From Methylotenera oryzisoli (lineage in GTDB: Bacteria; Pseudomonadota; Gammaproteobacteria; Burkholderiales; Methylophilaceae), in contig CAMDTL010000001.1 of the NCBI GenBank assembly GCA_945907735.1, forward strand, positions 62,001-126,000: a DNA stretch of 64,000 nt, read 5' to 3'. Shown in pieces: positions 28,314-36,866 of this stretch (positions within the stretch are counted from its first letter, which is position 1; each line of letters opens with the position of its first letter). Under the pieces are notes generated by a model, which worked only from the letters and a program-made list of their open reading frames with translations, did not search any database and was not told the origin of the DNA. Made by a program: the position numbers and the translations under genes.

Positions 28314-31052
28314 ATGTTATCCACGTGGTTCAGAAAATTTTACGGTAGTCGCAATGATAGGTTAGTTAAGCAATACGGCCAAAAAGTCAAAGAAATTAAT
28401 GCGCTGGAACCCAGCATCCATAAGCTTAGTGACGATGCGCTGCGTGCAAAAACTGAAGAATTTAAACAACGTTTTATAGCAGGCGAAAGCTTAGAAAAGC
28501 TATTGCCAGAAGCTTTTGCGGTGGTGCGTGAAGGTGGCCTGCGCGCCTTGGGCATGCGTCATTTTGATGTGCAGCTCATTGGCGGCATGGTGATTCACTC
28601 AGGAAAAATTGCTGAAATGGGCACGGGCGAAGGTAAAACTTTGGTGGCTACGCTACCGCTTTATTTAAACGCCATCGCTGGCAAAGGTGCGCATTTAGTG
28701 ACGGTGAACGATTATTTGGCAAAGCGTGATGCCGAATGGATGGGCAAGCTTTACAACTTTTTGGGCCTTACTGTCGGCATCAATTTATCGCAAATGCGGC
28801 ACGATGCCAAACAGCAAGCCTACGCGGCCGATATTACTTACGGCACCAATAACGAGTTTGGCTTTGATTACCTGCGCGATAACATGGTGTTTACCAAAGA
28901 AGAGCGCGTACAACGCGGATTAACGTTTGCGCTGGTGGATGAAGTGGATTCGATTCTAATTGATGAAGCGCGCACACCGCTCATTATTTCTGGCCAAGCC
29001 GAGCACAGCATTGATTTGTACAATCAAATTAATGCTGTGGCGTTACAACTCATCAAGCAAGCGGAAGAAAATGGCGATGGCGATTTTTGGGTCGATGAAA
29101 AAGCGCAAACCGTGACCATGAGTGAAGCCGGGCACGAGCGTGCTGAGGCGATTTTAGCGCAGTCTGGCTTAATGGCAGAAGGCGCTAGTCTGTACGAGTC
29201 TGCCAATATTACCTTGGTGCACCATTTGTATGCATCGCTGCGTGCGCAAAATTTGTTTAAATTAGATCAACATTATGTCGTTGATAATGGCGAGATTGTG
29301 ATTGTAGATGAATTTTCTGGCCGCAAAATGCCGGGTCGTAGATGGTCCGATGGTTTGCACCAGGCGGTAGAAGCCAAAGAAGGTGTGGCGATTCAGAAAG
29401 AGAATCAAACGCTGGCGTCGATTACTTTTCAAAATTATTTCCGCATGTACCAAAAGTTAAGTGGTATGACGGGCACGGCCGATACCGAGGCTTACGAATT
29501 TAACCAAATCTATGGTTTGGAAACGGTCGTGATTCCAACGCATCGCAATAAAATCCGCAAAGATGCAATGGATAAAGTGTATCGTACCTCGGCAGAAAAA
29601 TATAACGCGGTGATTGAAGATATTAAACAATGCCAAGCCATCGGTCAGCCAGTATTGGTAGGCACGACTTCGATTGAAAATTCAGAGCTCATTTCTGGCT
29701 TGCTGAACAAAGCCAAATTAGCGCATGAGGTTTTAAATGCAAAACAGCACGAGCGCGAGGCGCATATTGTGGCCGAAGCTGGCATCCCAAGCGCCATTAC
29801 CATTGCGACTAATATGGCAGGCCGCGGCACTGATATTGTGTTGGGTGGTAACCCGGAAGCCAGTATCCATGCGGTGCGTAGCGATGTAATTTTAAGCGAT
29901 GCAGAGAAAGAAACCAAAGCGTTGCAATTAAAAGCGGATTGGAAAAAACGCCATGATGCCGTTGTGGCTGCTGGCGGCTTGCATATTATTGGTACCGAGC
30001 GCCATGAATCACGCCGTATCGACAACCAATTGCGCGGTCGTTCTGGGCGTCAAGGCGATCCAGGTTCTAGCCGTTTTTACTTGTCTTTAGACGACCAATT
30101 ATTGCGCATATTCTCAGGCGAACGTGTTGCTGCGATTATGGAGCGCCTGAAAATGCCAGAAGGTGAGGCAATTGAGCATAGCATGGTGACGCGCGCGATT
30201 GAAAACGCGCAACGCAAGGTAGAAGGTCGCAACTTTGATATTCGTAAACAATTGCTTGAGTTTGATGACGTTTCTAACGACCAGCGTAAGGTCATTTACG
30301 AGCAACGTAACGAGTTGTTAGAGGCCACCGATATTGGCGAAACCATTAACAGCATGCGTGGCGATGTACTTACCAATATGATAGCAACGCATATTCCGCC
30401 AGGTAGTGTGGAAAATCAATGGGATATTGCGAGTTTGCAGAAAGAGCTTAGCGCCGCGGCCGGACTTGATTTGCCAGTGGCGCAGTGGCTAGAAGAAAAT
30501 CCAGATTTGCACGAAGAAACTTTGCGTGAGCGTATTTTTGCAGCGGCAGATAAATCGTATATCACCAAAGAAATGCTTGCTAGTAGCGATACCATGCGCC
30601 AATTTGAGCGCTCGGTGATGTTGCAAAGTATCGATATGCATTGGCGCGAGCATTTGGCGGCGCTGGATCATTTGCGCCAAGGCATCCATCTGCGTTCTTA
30701 TGCGCAAAAAAATCCTAAGCAGGAATACAAGCGCGAGGCATTTCAATTGTTTGAAGTCTTGTTAGATACTGTTAAAGCCGAAGTGACAAAAATCACCATG
30801 CTGGTGCAGGTGCGCACGCAGGAAGATGTTGAGCCAGTAGAGCCAGCAGCGAATGTTGCCAACGTGCAATATCAACATGCTGACTTTGAAGATGCGCTGG
30901 CGAACCCGCGGGGTAATTTTACAGAGGAAGAACAGGCACAAATGGCAAGTGGCAACCCGATTGTACGCGATGGCGTAAAAGTAGGCCGTAATGATCCGTG
31001 TCCATGTGGCAGCGGCAAAAAATATAAACAATGCCACGGCGCACTTAGTTAA
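28314..31052 (+). CDS. secA: Preprotein translocase ATPase SecA
   Basis: Motor of the Sec export pathway, acting at the SecYEG channel. 912 residues. The Walker A GTGEGKT, the DEVD-type Walker B ([21 protein letters not shown]), the GRAGRQGD-equivalent ([21 protein letters not shown]) and the C-terminal zinc SEC-C motif [14 protein letters not shown] are present. The zinc tail binds SecB and lipids. DUF1289 follows by 7 nt. Confidence 0.98.
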   Translation: MLSTWFRKFYGSRNDRLVKQYGQKVKEINALEPSIHKLSDDALRAKTEEFKQRFIAGESLEKLLPEAFAVVREGGLRALGMRHFDVQLIGGMVIHSGKIAEMGTGEGKTLVATLPLYLNAIAGKGAHLVTVNDYLAKRDAEWMGKLYNFLGLTVGINLSQMRHDAKQQAYAADITYGTNNEFGFDYLRDNMVFTKEERVQRGLTFALVDEVDSILIDEARTPLIISGQAEHSIDLYNQINAVALQLIKQAEENGDGDFWVDEKAQTVTMSEAGHERAEAILAQSGLMAEGASLYESANITLVHHLYASLRAQNLFKLDQHYVVDNGEIVIVDEFSGRKMPGRRWSDGLHQAVEAKEGVAIQKENQTLASITFQNYFRMYQKLSGMTGTADTEAYEFNQIYGLETVVIPTHRNKIRKDAMDKVYRTSAEKYNAVIEDIKQCQAIGQPVLVGTTSIENSELISGLLNKAKLAHEVLNAKQHEREAHIVAEAGIPSAITIATNMAGRGTDIVLGGNPEASIHAVRSDVILSDAEKETKALQLKADWKKRHDAVVAAGGLHIIGTERHESRRIDNQLRGRSGRQGDPGSSRFYLSLDDQLLRIFSGERVAAIMERLKMPEGEAIEHSMVTRAIENAQRKVEGRNFDIRKQLLEFDDVSNDQRKVIYEQRNELLEATDIGETINSMRGDVLTNMIATHIPPGSVENQWDIASLQKELSAAAGLDLPVAQWLEENPDLHEETLRERIFAAADKSYITKEMLASSDTMRQFERSVMLQSIDMHWREHLAALDHLRQGIHLRSYAQKNPKQEYKREAFQLFEVLLDTVKAEVTKITMLVQVRTQEDVEPVEPAANVANVQYQHADFEDALANPRGNFTEEEQAQMASGNPIVRDGVKVGRNDPCPCGSGKKYKQCHGALS

Positions 31053-31059
31053 TTAAAAA

Positions 31060-31245
31060 ATGGCTACACAAGCAGAGGTACAATCGCATTGCATCGGTGT
31101 GTGTAGCATGGATGCGGCAACAGGATTTTGCCAAGGTTGCTATCGCACGATTGAAGAAATTCAAGCTTGGTGGGATTTAGATAACACGCAAAAACAAGAG
31201 ATTATTGAAAAGTCTAACGCGCGACTCGCACAACAATTCAATTAA
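31060..31245 (+). CDS. DUF1289 small Cys-rich protein
   Basis: 61 residues with four Cys (CIGVCSMDAATGFCQGCYRTIEEIQAW), the DUF1289 signature, probably binding a metal or iron-sulfur cluster. It follows secA by 7 nt and may be co-transcribed. Function unknown. Confidence 0.85.
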   Translation: MATQAEVQSHCIGVCSMDAATGFCQGCYRTIEEIQAWWDLDNTQKQEIIEKSNARLAQQFN

Positions 31246-31279
31246 TGGTTGCGTTATAGATTAATGCATTTTATGCTAT

Positions 31280-31298
31280 GCCCTGCAACTGGCAGGGC
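31280..31298. terminator. Hairpin between convergent DUF1289 and RiPP cluster
   Basis: GCCCTGC / GCAGGGC with an AACTG loop lies in the convergent gap. It lacks a strong T-run, so termination is only possible. Confidence 0.4.
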
Positions 31299-31346
31299 TA
31301 TTTACCCACAGGGCATTTATTTTAAGTTTTTTTGGCAATATTTTAT

Positions 31347-32099
31347 TTAAATACTGCCGATAATTGCTTGTTGTCTGGCTAAATCAGTTAAAATTTGCGC
31401 GCCAAATTGAATTACTGTGTCAACCTCTGGATGTGTTATTTCTTCCGCAAGTTTTTTCAATGCTTGTTTGCCAGTCATTTTATTCTCTTTAATTAAATTC
31501 AATAACTGAAAAGTAATGGAGTTTAGCTCGATAAACTTCACCTCAAACTCCGCGTTTCTAAACACCAATAGATAGGTTTTTTCTGCCATTTTTGGTTTAA
31601 AACTGGCGGAAATTCTATGCACGGGAAAGCCATATTCCAACAGCATGTGCGCGGGCGTTAGCACTGGTTTTTCATGCAGTAAATCCGTTTTCTGACTAAG
31701 TTTTATAGTTTCTGTTTGTTGTGCGGTTTCAAGCGTGCCAACCGCCAACTCCACCCATTCGTAATGCGCGAGCTGCCCAAGGTAAATAGGAAGGTCATAA
31801 GCAGGCGAGTTTTTTACCGTTTCAAGATAACTTAAAAACTGCTGTGGAATTTCTCTAAAAATAGGCGTTTTGGCTGGATGATTTTTTACAAAATCGCGCA
31901 TTAATGCGCGCCATGCACGCTTGCCCATTGCTTTTTGGCAAACAGGAAAGCAAATGGAAACTGATTCAAAAATATTATTAAATACAGCTTCGCGATAGAC
32001 TGCCATGCGTGCTGCCACTACACGCGCAGGTTTTTTGTGCGCTTTGGGGTCGCGAATATGCGCAGTAAATTCCAGTTGATAACGTTGAAAATCTAACAT
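31347..32099 (-). CDS. DUF2063 partner protein of the HvfA/bufferin RiPP pathway
   Basis: 250 residues. The N-terminal DUF2063 signature is visible: AARMAVYREAVFNNIFESV, ICFPVCQKAMGKRAW, and FLSYLE. HvfC/BufC proteins of this family bind the precursor and form the functional partner of the DUF692 oxidase. It starts 11 nt after the DUF692 gene and ends the operon. The C-terminal part (about residues 180-250) has a helical binding domain look (LLNLIKENKMTGKQALKKL). Family function is established; substrate here is inferred from neighbours. Confidence 0.87.
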   Translation of the reverse strand: MLDFQRYQLEFTAHIRDPKAHKKPARVVAARMAVYREAVFNNIFESVSICFPVCQKAMGKRAWRALMRDFVKNHPAKTPIFREIPQQFLSYLETVKNSPAYDLPIYLGQLAHYEWVELAVGTLETAQQTETIKLSQKTDLLHEKPVLTPAHMLLEYGFPVHRISASFKPKMAEKTYLLVFRNAEFEVKFIELNSITFQLLNLIKENKMTGKQALKKLAEEITHPEVDTVIQFGAQILTDLARQQAIIGSI

Positions 32100-32110
32100 A
32101 CGGTGATAGT

Positions 32111-32995
32111 CTATATACCTTTATCTATGCGGATTTCAGGCCGATTATTTTTAATTTGAAGCGCTGCAATTTTATTCACTTCGCGCATAAGTTTTGGCAA
32201 CGGGGGAATATTGCTGTCGCGCTCCAACAGCGTTGGGAAAGCGCCAAACAGTGCGTAAGCTTCGTCTAACAATTGCCACACGGGGTCTATCACATCGGCA
32301 CCGTGCGTATCGATTAATAAGCTTGGTGTTTGTTGATAATGCCCCGCCACGTGACTGTAAATGATTTTTTCTTTTGGAATTTGGCGTAAAAATTCATAAG
32401 GGTCAAAATTAAAATTCACGCTGTTTACATAAATATTGTTGATGTCCAAGTGCAGGTCACAGTCGGCTTCAGCTAAAACGGCATTGAGAAAATCAATCTC
32501 GCGCATGGTGGAAATGGGCGCTGTGGCGTAAAAAGACGCATTTTCCACGGCGATTTTTTGTTCCAGAATATCTTGCGTTTGGCGGATGCGCGCCGCGACA
32601 TAAAGCACCGCTTCTTCGGTAAATGGAATCGGCAGCAAATCGTATAAATAACCACTTTGGCCGTTTTGTATGTCGCTGCAATAACTTAAATGTTCGGTAT
32701 AAAGCGGGATTTTATTGGCGCTTAAGAAAGTTTTAACTTGTTTTAAAAATGCTATATTCAACGGGTCTGGCCCGCCCAAAGATAAACACAAGCCATGACA
32801 GGCAATCGGATAGCGCTCGACAAACCAGGCTAAATCTGCGGCAAATTTTCCACCCGCACCTAGCCAGTTTTCTGGGGCGATTTCGACAAAATTAATATTA
32901 GAGATTGCGGATTGCTGGTAGCTGGATTGGATTTGGGGAATCAGCTCGCGCTTGAGCCCCAAACCTACGCCTTTGATGTCAGCCAGTGTTGACAC
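32111..32995 (-). CDS. DUF692 multinuclear non-heme iron oxidase (MNIO), HvfB/BufB-like
   Basis: 294 residues, TIM-barrel MNIO. Motifs in order: FVEIAPENW, ACHGLCLSLGG, YTEHLSYC, VENASFY, LDINNIYVNS, SHVAGH, DTHGADV, LLERDSNIPPL. The His/Asp/Glu residues in these are the metal ligands in the family. MNIOs convert Cys residues of precursor peptides into copper-binding heterocycles (oxazolone/thioamide or thiooxazole). The start is GTG, 11 nt after the precursor stop. It should act on the (D/E)GKCG precursor just upstream. Confidence 0.92.
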   Translation of the reverse strand: MSTLADIKGVGLGLKRELIPQIQSSYQQSAISNINFVEIAPENWLGAGGKFAADLAWFVERYPIACHGLCLSLGGPDPLNIAFLKQVKTFLSANKIPLYTEHLSYCSDIQNGQSGYLYDLLPIPFTEEAVLYVAARIRQTQDILEQKIAVENASFYATAPISTMREIDFLNAVLAEADCDLHLDINNIYVNSVNFNFDPYEFLRQIPKEKIIYSHVAGHYQQTPSLLIDTHGADVIDPVWQLLDEAYALFGAFPTLLERDSNIPPLPKLMREVNKIAALQIKNNRPEIRIDKGI

Positions 32996-33006
32996 GAAAA
33001 CTCAAC

Positions 33007-33345
33007 TTAGTGACCGCATTTTCCTTCGCCACATTTACCTTCACCACACTTGCCATCTTTGGTTTTTTTCATTGCTTCACCACATTTACCTTCACCACAC
33101 TTGCCATCTTTGGTTTTTTTCATATCCTCGCCGCATTTGCCGTCTTTGGCTTTCCCGGCGCCGCATTTGCCGTCGCCACATTTACCATCTTTGGCTTTGT
33201 CTGCGTGGTTGTCAGCAACTTGGTAGCCGCTTGAAAGTGATTTAATTGCAAATGGATTTTCTGCCGCGTTAACGCTTGCAGCGCCAATAGACAGTGCAAA
33301 TGCACCAGTAACTGCTAATGCCACTACTTTATTTGATGCTTCCAT
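33007..33345 (-). CDS. HvfA/bufferin-type RiPP precursor with eight (D/E)GKCG motifs
   Basis: 112-residue secreted precursor. A Sec signal peptide occupies about residues 1-28 (hydrophobic VVALAVTGAFALSIG, cleavage near VNA-A). The mature region is Lys/Gly/Cys-rich with eight GKCG motifs: five DGKCG and three EGKCG, in clusters joined by MKKTK linkers. EGKCG Cys residues are the sites modified in HvfA of Haemophilus. An AAAAGGAA ribosome site precedes the ATG. It lies upstream of MNIO and DUF2063 genes, so a periplasmic copper-buffering peptide is the likely role. Confidence 0.9.
   Translation of the reverse strand: MEASNKVVALAVTGAFALSIGAASVNAAENPFAIKSLSSGYQVADNHADKAKDGKCGDGKCGAGKAKDGKCGEDMKKTKDGKCGEGKCGEAMKKTKDGKCGEGKCGEGKCGH
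33022..33123. repeat. 51-bp tandem duplication in the RiPP precursor gene
   Basis: Two direct copies of a 51-bp unit (33022-33072 and 33073-33123). The 43-bp cores at 33030-33072 and 33081-33123 are identical. Each unit encodes 17 residues with a KKTKDGKCGEGKCGE-type block, so copy number sets the number of Cys sites without breaking the frame. Confidence 0.85.
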
Positions 33346-33376
33346 AAAAAATTCCTTTTAAATTAACAAGTTAATA

Positions 33377-33646
33377 TTATGAGCGATTTGTTTGAATAGT
33401 CGATTCAATTAAGTCTGCAATGCGTGTTTTTGCTGTATGTGGCATTTCAATGGTATGGTCGCTCTCGATAGAACTTGCCACTCGTTTCACAGCAACGCGC
33501 AAAGTTTGCAGTTGTTGACTAAAGTGTTTGCAATAGGCACAAATAAGCAGATGCAATTTAAGTAATAAACGCTCACGCAACGTTAAAGTTCTATCTAACG
33601 ATTGTGAAATAATTCGACTTGCTTGCTTGCAATCCAATAAATTCAA
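33377..33646 (-). CDS. Putative zinc-finger anti-sigma factor
   Basis: 89 residues, TTG start. The HLLICAYCKHF stretch is an H-x3-C-x2-C zinc-binding anti-sigma (zf-HC2-like) signature, with an upstream MNLLDCKQASRIISQSLDRTLTLRERLLLKLHL helical segment that is typical of small ECF anti-sigma factors. It lies 24 nt after the ECF sigma pseudogene and 31 nt before the RiPP precursor. With the sigma gene broken, its target may be missing. Confidence 0.72.
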   Translation of the reverse strand: MNLLDCKQASRIISQSLDRTLTLRERLLLKLHLLICAYCKHFSQQLQTLRVAVKRVASSIESDHTIEMPHTAKTRIADLIESTIQTNRS

Positions 33647-33670
33647 CCTTTAATTTCCTATCCAATTGAT

Positions 33671-34207
33671 TTATAAGCACTTCCTTAATCCCATGCGGTC
33701 TCTATACAACATCACCCAAGCATTGGTCGTGCTGATTTCAGTTCCTTACAAATTTCGTCATTATCAGTTTCATGCACATCACGCATCAAAAATAACTGTG
33801 CTAACTTGGTGGGTAATTTGTCCATGCACGTTTGCAGATACTCAAAAATTGCTGTTGCTCAAGTGCATTCTCTGGCATATCCCATGTTTGTAGTGTATCA
33901 GCCCAATGACCTGTTGCATCAAAAAATTCGTCCATACTCGCGTCTTCATCAGACATTAAATCACTGGCGGCTACTTCACGCACATTTTTGCGCATGACGT
34001 CGATAATTTTATGCTTAAGTATGCCTACAAGCCAAGTACTCGGCGCAGATTTCTCGGCAAAGTGGGGGGGGGGGATTTTATGGCGGCCAAAAATTTTTCT
34101 TGCACCACATCTTCGGCCAAGTGCGGGTCACGTAAACGCGCCAGCGCGAAGCGATACAGAAAGTCACCATGTTCATTTAGCCAGTCGTGCATGGTTGCTG
34201 TTGCCAT
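33671..34207 (-). pseudogene. ECF sigma factor gene disrupted by three single-base frameshifts
   Basis: Reading the minus strand and allowing three one-base shifts restores a 179-residue ECF sigma factor. Region 2 is MHDWLNEHGDFLYRFALARL...AEDVVQEKFLAAI. Then come TWLVGILKHKIIDVMRKN, and region 4 KLPTKLAQLFLMRDVHETDN and ISTTNAWVMLYRDRM. Shifts are at the C11 tract (34064-34074, C9 or C12 needed), a T5 run (33844-33848, T6 needed) and an A3 run (33736-33738, A4 needed). All are losses within homopolymers, so decay, a phase-variable tract or sequence error are all possible. The start is 2 nt after the DUF1841 stop. Confidence 0.78.
34064..34074. repeat. G11/C11 homopolymer in the sigma factor gene
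   Basis: Eleven consecutive G on the plus strand (C on the coding strand) inside the N-terminal half of the ECF sigma gene. Tracts of this type slip at replication and can act as on/off switches. With 11 C the sigma frame closes soon after; 9 or 12 would continue past this point. Confidence 0.85.
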
Positions 34208-34209
34208 TG

Positions 34210-34662
34210 TTATGCCTTACCCACTTTTTGTTGCAGCAATTTTACGTAATAGTTAGCGTCTAGTGCGCTATTGTTGCGCTGCGCCTGCCAAATACTTTCG
34301 GCTAAACATTCTAAAATATCGTGCTGGGCTTTATGTTCAAAGCTATGCTCATTTTGATGCTTTAACTTTAAAGCTTCGTAAATACCCGCAATGCCCATCG
34401 GCTGGTTAATGCTGATTTGCTCGAGTATGGATAAATGCAAACTTATGTGCAAAAACGGATTGGTTTCGCCAAACTCGGGAAAGTACTCTTGACTTTTAAA
34501 TTGTTCTGGCGCGTCTAAAATAGCATGATATTCGGGGTGCATGTGTATGACGTTTATCGCGATTTTTTCTAAATCGGTGAGCGGTTTCTGTGCTTTAAAC
34601 TTCACCCATGCGACAAAAAAGAATGTACGCACTTCATCGCGCGATGGGTTAAATAAGCTCAT
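34210..34662 (-). CDS. DUF1841 protein
   Basis: 150 residues with the DUF1841 pattern: MSLFNPSRDEVRTFFFVAWVKF, then VIHMHPEYHAIL, and ETNPFLHISLHLSILEQISINQP. The family is common in betaproteobacteria and often near nth; function is not known. It is upstream of the sigma pseudogene on the same strand and ends 2 nt before it, so read-through into the RiPP operon is possible. Confidence 0.82.
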   Translation of the reverse strand: MSLFNPSRDEVRTFFFVAWVKFKAQKPLTDLEKIAINVIHMHPEYHAILDAPEQFKSQEYFPEFGETNPFLHISLHLSILEQISINQPMGIAGIYEALKLKHQNEHSFEHKAQHDILECLAESIWQAQRNNSALDANYYVKLLQQKVGKA

Positions 34663-34675
34663 AAACTAAGCAAAC

Positions 34676-34838
34676 TCATAAATAGGCAATATTGCTTGCA
34701 GTAAAAAGCCCGAGCACAGCGGAATATTGTAACAATTCATTGATGCCATTAATTGGCGCAATTTCGCCGTTGCCATAAAAACCAATAATGGGCATGGGGA
34801 ATAGCAGCGCCAATGGCTAATCCTGTCGCGACTTTCAT
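34676..34838 (-). pseudogene. Remnant of a FIST-like domain protein
   Basis: Between nth and DUF1841 a short minus-strand fragment begins at an ATG overlapping the nth stop (MKVATGLAIGAA). After a one-base shift it continues as PMPIIGFYGNGEIAPING and ends at a stop at 34676. IIGFYGNGEIAP resembles the C-terminal end of FIST signal-transduction proteins. Only about 54 codons remain, so it is a decayed gene or a coincidence. Confidence 0.35.
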
Positions 34839-35512
34839 GCTAGCCCTAAGTTATCTTCACCTGCCATCAGATGAATTTTTGGGATGATTTTGTCTTTAAA
34901 TTCGCATAAATCTACAATACAGCATTCGCCACATTTTGGTGCGCGCGCGGTGCAGGTGTAGCGCCCATGCAAAATCAGTAAATGGTGCGCATCATGCATA
35001 AATTCTTTTGGAATCGTTTTTAAATATTTTTGTTCCACTTGTAGCACGTTTTTGCCCGTAGCCAATTTGGTGCGGTTTCCCAGCCGAAATAAATGCGTAT
35101 CCACTGCAATCGTCGGGTCGCCAAACGCTGTGTTTAATATCACATTGGCCGTTTTCCTGCCTACGCCAGAAAGTGCTTCGAGAGCCGCGCGGGTATTGGG
35201 TACTAGTGCATCGTGTTTTTGTATTAATTGCGTGCAACAAGCGATAATATTTTTCGCTTTGGCGTGATATAAACCAATGGTTTTAATATAACTTTCTAGG
35301 CCCGCAACACCTAAATTAACAATCGCTGGTGGTGTATTGGCTATTTTAAATAGCTTGCGTGTGGCAATATTGACGCCTTTGTCTGTGGCTTGCGCCGATA
35401 AAATCACCGCAATCAGCAATTCGAACGTACTACCGTACTCCAGCTCTGTGGTAGGTTGCGGGATAGCAACAGAAAGCCGCTTAAAAATTTCCAAGCGTTT
35501 TTCGGCATTCAT
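34835..35512 (-). CDS. nth: Endonuclease III
   Basis: DNA glycosylase/AP lyase that removes oxidised pyrimidines. The helix-hairpin-helix LSGVGRKTANVILN with catalytic Lys, the DTHLFRLGNR with catalytic Asp, and the C-terminal C-x6-C-x2-C-x5-C iron-sulfur motif (CTARAPKCGECCIVDLC) are present. 225 residues. It closes the rsxABCDGE-nth cluster, as in E. coli. Confidence 0.95.
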   Translation of the reverse strand: MNAEKRLEIFKRLSVAIPQPTTELEYGSTFELLIAVILSAQATDKGVNIATRKLFKIANTPPAIVNLGVAGLESYIKTIGLYHAKAKNIIACCTQLIQKHDALVPNTRAALEALSGVGRKTANVILNTAFGDPTIAVDTHLFRLGNRTKLATGKNVLQVEQKYLKTIPKEFMHDAHHLLILHGRYTCTARAPKCGECCIVDLCEFKDKIIPKIHLMAGEDNLGLA

Positions 35513-35518
35513 CTCTAG

Positions 35519-36196
35519 CTAGAGCGCAGGTTTTAAAACGCCGCCCGCTTGCGGAGCGGCTTCTGATTTGCGATTGCCCGCCCAGTTGCGTGCTGCAATC
35601 AAGCAAGCTAAGCCCAAGAACGCACCTGGTGGCAACGCGGCTAGCAAGAAGCCATGATAATCAGGGATCACCTGGATGACGAAGACTTTTGCTTCTGGCC
35701 CGAATATTAAATCAATACCAGAGAACAAAGTGCCTTTGCCCACCAACTCGCGTACGCCACCCAATAATGTTAATACACCTGCTAAGCCTAACCCCATCAT
35801 AAAGCCGTCAAGCGTAGAGGGCGGCGTAGGATTTTTAGCTGCAAAGGCTTCAACTCGAGCTAATACAATGCAGTTGGTTACAATCAGCGGAATAAAGATA
35901 CCCAGCACAATATGCAGTGGGTGTAAAAACGCATTCATGCTTAAGTCAATAATCGTGACAATTGCAGCGATGATTAAAATAAAAACAGGGTTGCGAATTT
36001 CTCTGGGAATCCATTTGCGTACTGGAGAGACGGCAGCATTACTGGCTGCCATGACTAAAGCTGTAGCCAGCCCAAGCGAAAAGCCATTTACCATACTAGT
36101 GGTTATCGCTAACGTGGGACATAGCCCTAAAAGCTGAACTACGCCAGGGTTTTGCTTCCATAAACCGTTTTCAACAATTTCGTTATAAGCTGCCAT
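35519..36196 (-). CDS. rsxE: Electron transport complex subunit RsxE/RnfE
   Basis: Inner-membrane subunit of the Rnf/Rsx ion-pumping complex that passes electrons between ferredoxin and NAD. 225 residues with about six membrane segments; NPGVVQLLGLCPTLAITTS carries the conserved Cys of the RnfA/RnfE pair. It is 25 nt after rsxG and 6 nt before nth. Confidence 0.93.
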   Translation of the reverse strand: MAAYNEIVENGLWKQNPGVVQLLGLCPTLAITTSMVNGFSLGLATALVMAASNAAVSPVRKWIPREIRNPVFILIIAAIVTIIDLSMNAFLHPLHIVLGIFIPLIVTNCIVLARVEAFAAKNPTPPSTLDGFMMGLGLAGVLTLLGGVRELVGKGTLFSGIDLIFGPEAKVFVIQVIPDYHGFLLAALPPGAFLGLACLIAARNWAGNRKSEAAPQAGGVLKPAL

Positions 36197-36221
36197 TTTA
36201 GTTCTCCAGATACCTTGCTTG

Positions 36222-36866
36222 CTACTTACTTATATGCGCTGCAAATAATCGCGTTTTGTTTGTGTCAACATAAATCAGCGCCTGATGCGTGGCCTTTACC
36301 ACGGCACGCGGGGTGATGGTGGCACCTGCCATGTAGTCAAATTGACCACCATCTTTTTTTACTTGCCACAGCTTCTGACTGGTTTTTGTGAGTGATTCAC
36401 CATCAAAAAGTTTAATCCAGTTATCTTTCACAATATCAATATAGTCGCCTAAACCAGGTGTTTCTTTATGCGTAATTACGCGCACACCACCTAAGTTGCC
36501 ATTCTTGCGTACCGCTATTAGCAACTTAATATCACCACTGTAGCCATCGCGCGCGGTGGCTTCTAAAATGACTGCAGAGGCTTCGCCCGCAACCCTTGCC
36601 ACATAAACTTTGGTCGCTTTGCGGTTATTAAGTTCGCCGCCAGCAGGCACATTAATAAAATCATTTAATACGTCATTGTCATGTTCATTGGCAGGCAGCA
36701 CTTGCTCGAACAGTTTCATTTTTGCCGCTGCTTCGCTGGCTGCAATAGGTGCTTTAGTTATCAGATAAGTTTTTGCAAGAAAAGCCGTACCAACCAGACT
36801 GAAAGCAACCATGATTGCCATAGTGGTTGTGGTATGTTTAAAGATAGATTCACTCAATTTGCGCAC
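36222..36866 (-). CDS. rsxG: Electron transport complex subunit RsxG/RnfG
   Basis: Periplasm-facing flavoprotein of the Rnf/Rsx complex. 214 residues with one N-terminal membrane helix (MAIMVAFSLVGTAFLA). The MAGATITPRAVV segment carries the Thr that binds FMN covalently in this family. THKETPGLGDYID is also typical. It abuts the rsxD stop. Confidence 0.93.
   Translation of the reverse strand: MRKLSESIFKHTTTTMAIMVAFSLVGTAFLAKTYLITKAPIAASEAAAKMKLFEQVLPANEHDNDVLNDFINVPAGGELNNRKATKVYVARVAGEASAVILEATARDGYSGDIKLLIAVRKNGNLGGVRVITHKETPGLGDYIDIVKDNWIKLFDGESLTKTSQKLWQVKKDGGQFDYMAGATITPRAVVKATHQALIYVDTNKTRLFAAHISK

Noticed and set aside
32952-33245. Plus-strand His/Cys-rich ORF with repeats opposite the RiPP precursor
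   Set aside because: It is the antisense reading of the GKCG repeats. The minus frame has a signal peptide, ribosome site and operon context.
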